A DNA stretch of 16,373 nt, from positions 1 through 16,373 of the forward strand of contig CANGMU010000031.1 in NCBI GenBank assembly GCA_947454665.1. Reading direction: 5' to 3'. Shown here piece by piece: positions 5,883 through 12,975 of the stretch (within the stretch, counting starts at the first letter, position 1; every line of letters begins with the position of its first letter). Below the pieces are notes generated by a model. The model was not told the origin of the DNA and made no database searches. It saw nothing but the letters and a program-made list of their open reading frames with translations. Origin of the DNA: Pseudomonadota bacterium (lineage in GTDB: Bacteria; Pseudomonadota; Gammaproteobacteria; Steroidobacterales; Steroidobacteraceae). A program made the translations under genes and the position numbers.

Positions 5883-7685
5883 ATGGCCAAGAACCTGCCC
5901 CCGGATCGCCCGAAAGCGCGTTCCCTCAAACCCCTCCGGGCCCTCGCGCCCTTCCTGCTGCCTTACCGCGGTCGACTGGCGTTCGCGCTCGGCGCGCTGC
6001 TGGTCGCTTCCGGCGCGATGCTTGCTTTGCCGGTCGCAGTCCGCCAGCTCATCGACCACGGCGTGGCAGCGGGCGACGCTGCCACGATCAATCGTTATTT
6101 CGCAGGCTTCCTAGGGGCGGCCGTCGTGTTCGGCGTCTTCGCTGCCTTGCGTTTCTATCTCGTGACCTGGCTCGGCGAACGCGTCGTCGCCGATATCCGT
6201 GCCGCGGTATTCCGTCGTGTCGTGCAGATGGACCAGAGTTTCTTCGAGGTGACGCGCACGGGTGAGGTGCTGTCGCGCCTCACCACGGACACGACGCTGG
6301 TGCAGTCGATCTCCGGCGTGGGCCTGTCGATCACGCTGCGTTCTGCCCTGAACCTGCTTGGCGCCTTGGTGCTCATGGGCGCGACCAGCGCGTGGCTCAT
6401 GGGCGTCACGGTGGCGATGGTGCCGGCGATCCTGCTGCCCCTGTTTGCTGTCGGCCGCCGCGTGCGACGCCTCTCGCGCGATTCCCAGGACCGCATCGCC
6501 GACGCCAGTGCGCTGGCCGGCGAGACGCTCGGCGCGATGCAGACCGTGCAGGCGTTCACGCTGGAGACCATGCAGGCTGACCGCTTCGCACAGGCCGCCG
6601 AACAGAGTTTCGATACGGCGGTCAGCCGGAACCAGGTGAGGGCGCGGCTCACCGCGCTGGGCACGATGCTCGTCATGGGCGCAGTGACGTTGGTCCTGTG
6701 GCTCGGTGCGCGGGCGGTGCTGGCCGGCCAGATGAGTGGCGGACAGTTGGGGCAGTTCCTGTTGTATGCCGTTTTCGTGATGACTGCCGCCGCGGCGCTG
6801 ATCGAACAGTGGGGCGAGGTGCAGCGCGCGGCCGGCGCGATGGAACGGCTCGTCGAACTGCTCGATGCGCGGCCCGCCATCGCAGCGCCACCCGTTCCGC
6901 AGCACTTCAGTGCGCGCGTGACCGGATCGATCCGCTTCGAGGGCCTGGGTTTCCGTTATCCCTCGCGGCCGGACACGCCCGCGCTGCAGGGCATCGACCT
7001 CCAGATACAGCCCGGCGAAACAGTCGCCTTCGTCGGGCCATCAGGCGCGGGCAAGAGCACGCTGTTCCAGTTGCTGTTGCGCTTCCATGATCCACAGGAA
7101 GGTCGCGTCTGCATCGATGGGATCGACATCGCGCAGCTCGAGCCGCGGGATCTGAGGTCTTGCATCGGCCTCGTGCCGCAGGAGACCGTGCTGTTCGGCG
7201 CGTCCGCGCGAGAGAACATCCGTTATGGCCGTCCCGATGCGTCGGATGCCGAGATCGAAGTGGCGGCACAGGCTGCGGAGGCCGATGCCTTCATCCGTGC
7301 GTTGCCGCAGGGCTATGACAGCTTCCTGGGCGAGCGGGGTACCCGGCTTTCCGGCGGGCAGCGTCAACGCATCGCGATCGCGCGGGCGATCCTGAAGGAT
7401 CCCCCCATCCTGCTCCTCGACGAGGCAACCAGCGCGCTGGATACGGAGAACGAGCGGCTCGTGCAGGCTGCGTTGGAGCGACTGATGGCTTCCCGCACGA
7501 CCCTGATCGTCGCGCATCGCCTGTCGACCGTCCTCAAGGCGGACCGGATCGTCGTCCTCGACCGCGGCAGGATCGTGGCGGTCGGGCCGCACGCTGAACT
7601 GCTGGCCACGAGCCCTCTGTACGCGCGCCTCGCCCAGGCACAGTTTTCCTCCTCCTCCTCCCTGAATGCGGTTAATACGGCATGA
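5883..7685 (+). CDS. ABC exporter, fused membrane and ATPase domains (MsbA-like half-transporter)
   Basis: This 600-residue protein has a type IV exporter layout and should act as a homodimer in the inner membrane. A membrane domain with about six helices occupies residues 20-310. The nucleotide-binding domain follows: Walker A GPSGAGKST (385-393), Q-loop VPQE, signature LSGGQ (489-493), Walker B ILLLDEAT with D513 and E514, and the switch histidine in AHRLS. All catalytic residues are intact. It resembles the MsbA-related permease/ATPase family, whose substrates are lipids or hydrophobic compounds; the cargo is not predictable here. ATG 5883 is used, although an in-frame GTG directly precedes it (5880). 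The C-terminus has a serine run (FSSSSSLN). It follows sthA by 48 bases with no functional link evident. Confidence 0.93.
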   Translation: MAKNLPPDRPKARSLKPLRALAPFLLPYRGRLAFALGALLVASGAMLALPVAVRQLIDHGVAAGDAATINRYFAGFLGAAVVFGVFAALRFYLVTWLGERVVADIRAAVFRRVVQMDQSFFEVTRTGEVLSRLTTDTTLVQSISGVGLSITLRSALNLLGALVLMGATSAWLMGVTVAMVPAILLPLFAVGRRVRRLSRDSQDRIADASALAGETLGAMQTVQAFTLETMQADRFAQAAEQSFDTAVSRNQVRARLTALGTMLVMGAVTLVLWLGARAVLAGQMSGGQLGQFLLYAVFVMTAAAALIEQWGEVQRAAGAMERLVELLDARPAIAAPPVPQHFSARVTGSIRFEGLGFRYPSRPDTPALQGIDLQIQPGETVAFVGPSGAGKSTLFQLLLRFHDPQEGRVCIDGIDIAQLEPRDLRSCIGLVPQETVLFGASARENIRYGRPDASDAEIEVAAQAAEADAFIRALPQGYDSFLGERGTRLSGGQRQRIAIARAILKDPPILLLDEATSALDTENERLVQAALERLMASRTTLIVAHRLSTVLKADRIVVLDRGRIVAVGPHAELLATSPLYARLAQAQFSSSSSLNAVNTA

Positions 7686-7711
7686 CAGCATGCTGCCAGT
7701 CCGGATACAGT
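7682..7711 (+). promoter_or_regulatory. Candidate sigma-70 promoter of the diguanylate cyclase gene
   Basis: ATGACA (7682-7687) and TACAGT (7706-7711) are separated by 18 bp. ATGACA overlaps the stop codon of the ABC gene. The 10-bp palindrome CAGCATGCTG (7686-7695) lies in the spacer and could be an operator. The predicted leader to ATG 7734 is about 16 nt. Confidence 0.4.
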
Positions 7712-7733
7712 GAAGTTCTACGTGCTGTAAAGC

Positions 7734-9125
7734 ATGGAAGCAGGTGCTGACGTGTACGCGACCGGTAACGCCGAACACTGGCGCCGCAGATATTTCGAGA
7801 TCCTCAAGGCCCGCGAACAGGAAGGGCAGGCCTACCGCACCATAGAGAACCTTTTGCGGCGGATCCTCGCGCGACTCTGTTCCGCTGCCATGGGTCGTTC
7901 GGCTGAGCTCGATGGAGAGCTCAAGCGCCTGGTGGGCGCGCTGCTCGACGGAACAAAGATGGAGGAGCTTGAAACGCTGCTTCGTCCCCTTTCGGAGACC
8001 GTGACCGTCGTGGAACGGGTCCGCAGTGACACGGTCCAGGTGCCGGTTGTCGATGAATCCGAAGCGTCGGCTGACGAGCCGGTCGAGCTGCGGATTCGCA
8101 GCATCCTGGGTCGCGTGCTCACGCTGGTTTCGCAGAGCGAAGGCTTGGCCGAGCCGGCCCGAGAAATCGGCCAGCAATTGCAGATGCCCCTGCGGCCGGA
8201 CCAGTTGCCCGTTGTGCTGTCCGACATCGCCGACCTCATGGATCGCCGCGTCAATGATGTCGAGGGCGAGAAAAGGGCCATCGAGGAATTGCTGGCGCAG
8301 GTCACCGCCAAGCTCGACGAAATCACCCAGTACATGGGTCATGAGAGCGCCGATCATCAGGCGGCGCTCGACGGCACGCGCGAATTCAACAGCTCGCTGG
8401 TGGCGGAAATGTCCGCCCTTGGCGAGAACGTGGCCGAAGCGAAGGACCTTGAACAGGTCAAGCTGCGCGTGCAGGCCGGGCTCGACATCATCAGCGTGCG
8501 GGTCCACCAGTTCCGCGAGCGCGAAGAGTCGCGCGTTCGATCCGCGCTGGAACGAAACGAAAGGATGCGGGTGCGGGTGGAAGCCCTGGAACGCGAAGCC
8601 AGGGCGCTGCAGGAACGGCTCCATGACGAGCAGCGCCTGTCGATGGTCGATGCGCTGACCCAGGTGCCGAATCGTCGTGCCTATGAGGCTCGGCTGAATG
8701 AAGAGTTCAAGCGCTGGCGCCGCTTCGGTCAGCCTGTCTCGATCGTCGCCTGGGATATCGACCACTTCAAGTTGGTGAACGACGCCTTCGGTCATCGGGC
8801 TGGCGACAAGGTGTTGCGCATCTTCGCCGAGACGCTGGTTGCACGCGTGCGGACCACTGATTTCGTTGCGCGCTACGGCGGCGAGGAATTCGTGATGATC
8901 CTGTCGGGGACGGCCAGGCAGGAGACGATGCAGTTGGTCGAGGAAATCCGCCAGGCCATCGCTGCGCTCGGCTTTCACTTCCGGAGTGAGCCGGTGTCGA
9001 TCACGGCCTCTTGTGGCGTGTCGGACTTCCGCGAACTCGACGAAATGGATTCGGCCTTCGAGCGGGCGGACGCCGCGCTCTATCAGGCCAAGGCAGCGGG
9101 CAGGAACCGCTGCATGTCGGGCTGA
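7734..9125 (+). CDS. Soluble diguanylate cyclase with coiled-coil N-terminus
   Basis: This 463-residue protein should make c-di-GMP from two GTP. The C-terminal GGDEF domain (about 300-460) has the active-site GGEEF at 382-386, metal/substrate residues in DIDHFKLVND, and an RxxD inhibitory site (R373-T-T-D376) five residues before GGEEF, so product feedback is expected. There are no membrane segments. The N-terminal 290 residues are helical and charged. The opening (WRRRYFEILKAREQEGQAYRTIENLLRR) recalls the uncharacterised N-terminal region of Pseudomonas DgcP-like cyclases; that is family memory, not a search. A coiled coil around 215-300 probably dimerises the cyclase. The start may be ATG 7734, which lacks a Shine-Dalgarno, or GTG 7752. 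The stop directly abuts that of the convergent rhomboid gene. Confidence 0.93.
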   Translation: MEAGADVYATGNAEHWRRRYFEILKAREQEGQAYRTIENLLRRILARLCSAAMGRSAELDGELKRLVGALLDGTKMEELETLLRPLSETVTVVERVRSDTVQVPVVDESEASADEPVELRIRSILGRVLTLVSQSEGLAEPAREIGQQLQMPLRPDQLPVVLSDIADLMDRRVNDVEGEKRAIEELLAQVTAKLDEITQYMGHESADHQAALDGTREFNSSLVAEMSALGENVAEAKDLEQVKLRVQAGLDIISVRVHQFREREESRVRSALERNERMRVRVEALEREARALQERLHDEQRLSMVDALTQVPNRRAYEARLNEEFKRWRRFGQPVSIVAWDIDHFKLVNDAFGHRAGDKVLRIFAETLVARVRTTDFVARYGGEEFVMILSGTARQETMQLVEEIRQAIAALGFHFRSEPVSITASCGVSDFRELDEMDSAFERADAALYQAKAAGRNRCMSG

Positions 9126-9722
9126 TCAGCGCCGCCGCGCGCGCCAGTACAACACCAGCAGGAAGCCACCGACCATGCCGCCCAGGTGGGCGAAATGTGC
9201 CACGCCCTGCTGCGTGCCGGTTACGCCCAGCACCAGTTCCATCAGGCCGTAAAGCGTCACGAAGAGCCAGGCCGGCATCGGGATGGGCGGGAACAGCAGC
9301 ATCAGTCGCCGGTTCGGCCAGGCCAGGCCGAAGGCCAGCAGCAGACCGAAGATGCCTCCCGAAGCGCCGACCGTGGGTGCCGGCGGCACGCCCAGCAGCG
9401 GCATCACCAGCAATTGCGCCACGGCTGCGCCGATTACACAGGTGAAATAATAGACCGTGAAGCGGGCAGGGCCCAGCAGCCGCTCCAGTTCAGGGCCGAA
9501 CATGTAGAGCGCGAGGCCGTTGAAGGCCAGGTGCGTGAAGCTGCCGTGCAGGAAGGCATAGCTGACAAGCTGCCAGGGCTCGAAATGCGGACCGAATGCG
9601 CTGCCGCCCAGGGGCCACAGCGCGTAATGGTAAAGCAGGCCTTCCGCCGAGATCAGCTGCAGCACGTAGCCGACGGCACAGGCCGCCAGCAGCGCGCGTG
9701 TGACAGTCGGCAGCCCGCGCAC
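9126..9722 (-). CDS. Rhomboid family intramembrane serine protease
   Basis: This 198-residue protein has about six membrane helices and the rhomboid catalytic dyad: S121 in GASGGIFG and H179 in FAHLGG. H64 and N68 in HLAFN match the conserved oxyanion-hole positions of the GlpG group. It cleaves within or at the edge of membrane helices of other proteins; its substrate is unknown. The start is GTG at 9722, supported by GAGGG 8 bases upstream (9735-9731), which lies inside the end of typA. Only 4 bases separate the typA stop from this start, so translation is probably coupled to typA. Its stop and that of the diguanylate cyclase share the palindrome TGATCA with no spacer. Confidence 0.93.
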   Translation of the reverse strand: MRGLPTVTRALLAACAVGYVLQLISAEGLLYHYALWPLGGSAFGPHFEPWQLVSYAFLHGSFTHLAFNGLALYMFGPELERLLGPARFTVYYFTCVIGAAVAQLLVMPLLGVPPAPTVGASGGIFGLLLAFGLAWPNRRLMLLFPPIPMPAWLFVTLYGLMELVLGVTGTQQGVAHFAHLGGMVGGFLLVLYWRARRR

Positions 9723-9726
9723 CGGG

Positions 9727-11556
9727 TCAGCCCTCGGTTTGCGACTCGGCCGAGCGGCTGTTGCGCTTGCGCTCGTTCTCCGTGAGGAAGCGCTTGCGGA
9801 TGCGGATCGACTGCGGCGTCACTTCGACGAGCTCGTCATCGGCGATGAATTCCACCGCGTATTCGAGCGTCAGGTCGACCGGCGGCGTCAGCACGATCGC
9901 ATCGTCCTTGCCCGAGGCGCGGACGTTGGTCAGCTTCTTGGTCTTGATCGGGTTGACGACCAGATCATTCTCGCGGCTGTGGATGCCGACGATCATGCCT
10001 TCGTAGAGCTTTTCGTTGTGGCTCACGAACAGACGGCCACGCTCCTGCAGGCTCCACAGTGCATAGGCCACGGCTTCGCCGTTTTCCATGCTGATCAGCA
10101 CGCCGTTGCGACGCTCCGCGATGTCGCCGCGCATCGGCGCATAGCCATCGAACACGTGACTCATGAGGCCCGAGCCGCGCGTCAGGTTCATGAATTCGCC
10201 CTGGAAGCCGATGAGGCCACGGGCCGGGATGCGGTAGTCAATGCGGACGCGACCGCGGCCGTCGACCTGCATGTCCCGCATCTCGCCACGGCGCTGGCCG
10301 AGCGCTTCCATGACGCCGCCCTGATGGGCTTCCTCGACGTCGACCGTCAGCGCCTCATAAGGCTCGTTGGTCACGCCGTCGATCTGCTTCATCAGTACCT
10401 GCGGACGCGACACGGCCAGTTCATAGCCCTCGCGACGCATGTTCTCGATGAGGATGGTCAGGTGCAGTTCGCCACGGCCCGAAACGCGGAAGATGTCCGC
10501 ATCGCCGGTGTCTTCGACGCGCAGGGCGACGTTGTGCTCGAGCTCGCGCATCAGGCGCTCGCGGATCTGGCGCGAGGTGACGAACTTGCCTTCGCGACCG
10601 GCCAGCGGCGACGTGTTCACCTGGAACATCATCGCGAGGGTCGGTTCGTCGACGGCGATGGGCTTCAGGCCTTCCGGCTGGGCCGGATCGCAGACCGTGA
10701 CGCCGATGTTGATTTCCGGCAGGCCCGAGATGGCGACGATGTCGCCGGCGCGCGCACTGTCCACGGCATGGCGCTCCAGGCCCGTGAAAGACAGCACCTG
10801 GCCGATCTTGCCGGGGCCGCGGTCCTCGTCGCCGTAGCGCAGGACCACGTTCTGACCGACCTTGACGGTGCCGCGACGCACGCGGCCGACGCCGATACGG
10901 CCGACGTAGGAGTTGTAGTCCAGCTGCGAGACCTGCAGCTGCAGCGGGCCGTCGATGTCGGCAGGCGGTGCGGGCACATGCTTGAGCACGGCTTCGAACA
11001 GCGCGGACATGTCCGGCTGCTGCGACAGGTGATCAGTGCTCGCCCAGCCCTGCAGGGCCGATGCGTAGATGACGGGGAAGTCGAGCTGCTCGTCGGTGGC
11101 GCCGAGCTTGTCGAAGAGGTCGAAGGTCTGGTCGATGACCCAGCCAGGACGCGAGCCGGGACGGTCGATCTTGTTCACGACGACAATGGCCTTGAGACCC
11201 AGGCCCAGTGCCTTGCGCGTCACGAAGCGCGTCTGCGGCATCGGGCCTTCGACGGCATCGACCAGCAGCAGCACGCCGTCGACCATCGACAGCACGCGTT
11301 CCACTTCGCCACCGAAGTCGGCGTGGCCCGGGGTGTCGACGATGTTGATGCGGGTGCCGCCGTATTCGATCGCGCAGTTCTTCGCGAGGATCGTGATGCC
11401 ACGTTCCTTTTCGATGGCGTTGGAGTCCATGATCCGCTCGCCCATTTTTTCGTGGGCGGCGAAGGTTCCCGACTGCTTCAGCAGGCAGTCGACGAGGGTC
11501 GTCTTGCCATGGTCGACGTGGGCAATGATGGCGATGTTGCGGATCGGCTGCGTCAT
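9727..11556 (-). CDS. typA: Ribosome-associated translational GTPase BipA/TypA
   Basis: This 609-residue protein is nearly the length of E. coli BipA (607). It is an EF-G-like GTPase that binds the ribosome and aids 50S assembly and growth at low temperature or under stress. The G domain opens with IAHVDHGKTTLVD (11-23), followed by switch I ERGITILAKN, G3 DTPGHADFGG and G4 NKIDRPGS. Domain II, the EF-G-like domain and the BipA-specific C-terminal domain (GLIGFQGEFMNLTRGSGLMSH onward) follow without a break. ATG 11556 gives the canonical N-terminus MTQPIRNIAIIAHVDHGKTT. There is no clear Shine-Dalgarno. It is divergent from the transmembrane regulator gene across 87 bp that must hold both promoters. 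The rhomboid gene follows it in an operon. Confidence 0.97.
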   Translation of the reverse strand: MTQPIRNIAIIAHVDHGKTTLVDCLLKQSGTFAAHEKMGERIMDSNAIEKERGITILAKNCAIEYGGTRINIVDTPGHADFGGEVERVLSMVDGVLLLVDAVEGPMPQTRFVTRKALGLGLKAIVVVNKIDRPGSRPGWVIDQTFDLFDKLGATDEQLDFPVIYASALQGWASTDHLSQQPDMSALFEAVLKHVPAPPADIDGPLQLQVSQLDYNSYVGRIGVGRVRRGTVKVGQNVVLRYGDEDRGPGKIGQVLSFTGLERHAVDSARAGDIVAISGLPEINIGVTVCDPAQPEGLKPIAVDEPTLAMMFQVNTSPLAGREGKFVTSRQIRERLMRELEHNVALRVEDTGDADIFRVSGRGELHLTILIENMRREGYELAVSRPQVLMKQIDGVTNEPYEALTVDVEEAHQGGVMEALGQRRGEMRDMQVDGRGRVRIDYRIPARGLIGFQGEFMNLTRGSGLMSHVFDGYAPMRGDIAERRNGVLISMENGEAVAYALWSLQERGRLFVSHNEKLYEGMIVGIHSRENDLVVNPIKTKKLTNVRASGKDDAIVLTPPVDLTLEYAVEFIADDELVEVTPQSIRIRKRFLTENERKRNSRSAESQTEG

Positions 11557-11627
11557 GAGGCTGTAACAGGCGCGTTTGAGCGCCGTCCGGAGGAGAAAAA
11601 GGGTCCGGAGGGTAGCAGTTTCCGGGC

Positions 11628-11633
11628 TAAACT
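11628..11633 (+). promoter_or_regulatory. Candidate -10 of the transmembrane regulator gene
   Basis: TAAACT lies 10 bases before the proposed GTG start at 11644 and predicts a leader of only about 2-4 nt. GGAGG-like runs further upstream (11588-11612) are too far away to be ribosome sites. The typA promoter must lie in the same 87-bp gap on the other strand, but I could not identify it. Confidence 0.3.
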
Positions 11634-11643
11634 GCGCGGCTAC

Positions 11644-12975
11644 GTGCAGACCCTCGATCCCGCCACCGAATTGCCCGATCCGCTGCTCGACCATGCCGCC
11701 CGCATCCGGGCCAGCGGCGTGCTGGGCAAGTCGGGCCATATCCGTCGCCTGTTCGACTTCCTCGTCGACTGTGCGCAGCAGGGGCGCGTGCCGAAGGAGA
11801 TCGAGGTCGCGATCGACGGTTTCGGCCGCGACGCTGGCTTCGACGCCTCCCAGGACGCGCTGGTGCGCGTCTATGTGCACAAGCTCCGCCGTCGGCTCGA
11901 AACCTATTACGCCCGGCCGGAAGCCGCAGGCGGGCCTCGCCTGCAGATTCCGCGCGGCGAATACCGGCTTGAATGGGTCTCGGCGGATGCCCCGCTGGAG
12001 CCGGTACTGCCTGCGGTACCCGTGTCGCGTTATTCGCGGCGGGAGGCCTGGGGGCTGGCGCTGATCGGCGTGCTGGTCTTCGCGGTCGGCCTGCTGGGCC
12101 TGGATCGCCTGCGCGGCCGCGATGCGGATCCGGCACTGACCGAGGTCCGGCGCAGTGCGGTCTGGGCGCCGCTGCTCGCCGACGACAGCCTGCCCATCGT
12201 AGTGGTGCTGGGTGATTACTACATCTTCGGCGAACGCGAGCCGGGTGCGGACGTGCCGAGCCGCCTGGTCCGCGAATACGACATCAACTCACGCGAGGAC
12301 CTCGAGCGGCGCATCCAGCAGCAGCCCAGCCTGTCGCACCGCATGGAAGACCTGGGGCTCGGCTATCTGCCCACATCCAGTGCGCAGGCACTGCGCGACG
12401 TCCTGAGCGTGCTGGCACCTGCCGGCAAGCGCCTGCACATCACGCTCGCCTCGGAATTCAGCCCGGCCACTTTCAAGTCCTCGCATGTGGTGTACATCGG
12501 GTACCTCAGCGGCATGGGCATGTTGCAGGACGTGATCTTCGGCGGATCCCGCTTCGGCGTCGGGACGTCCTTTGACGAGCTTGTGGATTCGACCAACGGC
12601 AAGTCCTATGTCAGCGAAGCGGGCGGTCCGCTCGAGGGTTCGGCGCGATATCGGGACTACGCCTATCTGTCGACCTTTGCCGGGCCGCAGGGCACGCGCC
12701 ATGTCGTCATCGCGGGCACCCGGGACACGGCCCTGCGCCAGGCGGCGGAAATGGTCTCGGACCCGCGTCGAATCGCGGAAATCAGCGCCCGCACGCAGAG
12801 CGTCAAGGATATCGAGGCGCTTTATGAGGTCTACGGCGTGAGCCGCGCGAACATCGAGGCGCGGCTGCTGGTCGCCGCTCCGCTGGACAGTGCCTCGATC
12901 TGGAGCGATCCGCTTCCCGACGCAGCCAGCCAGCCTTCCAGTTCTGCCGCTGGCAGTGGCCTGCTCACGAAGTAG
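11644..12975 (+). CDS. Transmembrane one-component regulator: winged-helix-like domain, one TM helix, extracytoplasmic domain
   Basis: This 443-residue protein is not assigned to a named regulator. Residues 15-90 match a pattern I know from the DNA-binding-like N-termini of many proteobacterial and acidobacterial membrane proteins: SGHIRRLFDFLVD, then IDGFGRDAGFDASQDALVRVYVHKLRRRLETYY. One membrane helix spans about 136-153 (WGLALIGVLVFAVGLLGL), flanked by RR and RLRGR. The remaining 290 residues would lie outside the cytoplasm (PIVVVLGDYYIFGE, SHVVYIGYLSGMGMLQD, TRHVVIAGTRDTALRQAAEM). The topology is like ToxR/CadC. GTG 11644 is the first plausible start; the long open frame upstream is antisense to typA. 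The last 19 residues are serine/alanine-rich and antisense to the EAL domain of the convergent gene. Function as a signal-sensing transcription regulator is inference. Confidence 0.75.
   Translation: MQTLDPATELPDPLLDHAARIRASGVLGKSGHIRRLFDFLVDCAQQGRVPKEIEVAIDGFGRDAGFDASQDALVRVYVHKLRRRLETYYARPEAAGGPRLQIPRGEYRLEWVSADAPLEPVLPAVPVSRYSRREAWGLALIGVLVFAVGLLGLDRLRGRDADPALTEVRRSAVWAPLLADDSLPIVVVLGDYYIFGEREPGADVPSRLVREYDINSREDLERRIQQQPSLSHRMEDLGLGYLPTSSAQALRDVLSVLAPAGKRLHITLASEFSPATFKSSHVVYIGYLSGMGMLQDVIFGGSRFGVGTSFDELVDSTNGKSYVSEAGGPLEGSARYRDYAYLSTFAGPQGTRHVVIAGTRDTALRQAAEMVSDPRRIAEISARTQSVKDIEALYEVYGVSRANIEARLLVAAPLDSASIWSDPLPDAASQPSSSAAGSGLLTK

Noticed and set aside
4878..6059. 393-codon minus-strand open frame under sthA and the start of the ABC gene.
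   Set aside because: It is antisense to conserved SthA domains, with low-complexity charged sequence and no motif.
7041..8978. 645-codon minus-strand open frame under the ABC exporter and diguanylate cyclase.
   Set aside because: It crosses two well-supported plus-strand genes and their boundary, and its composition is typical of GC-rich antisense frames.
9700..11643. Long plus-strand open frame across typA, in phase with the transmembrane regulator, which would give a protein of over 1,000 residues.
   Set aside because: The part before 11644 is the antisense of typA, rich in H, D, A and R with no domain pattern. typA on the other strand is an unmistakable full-length gene.
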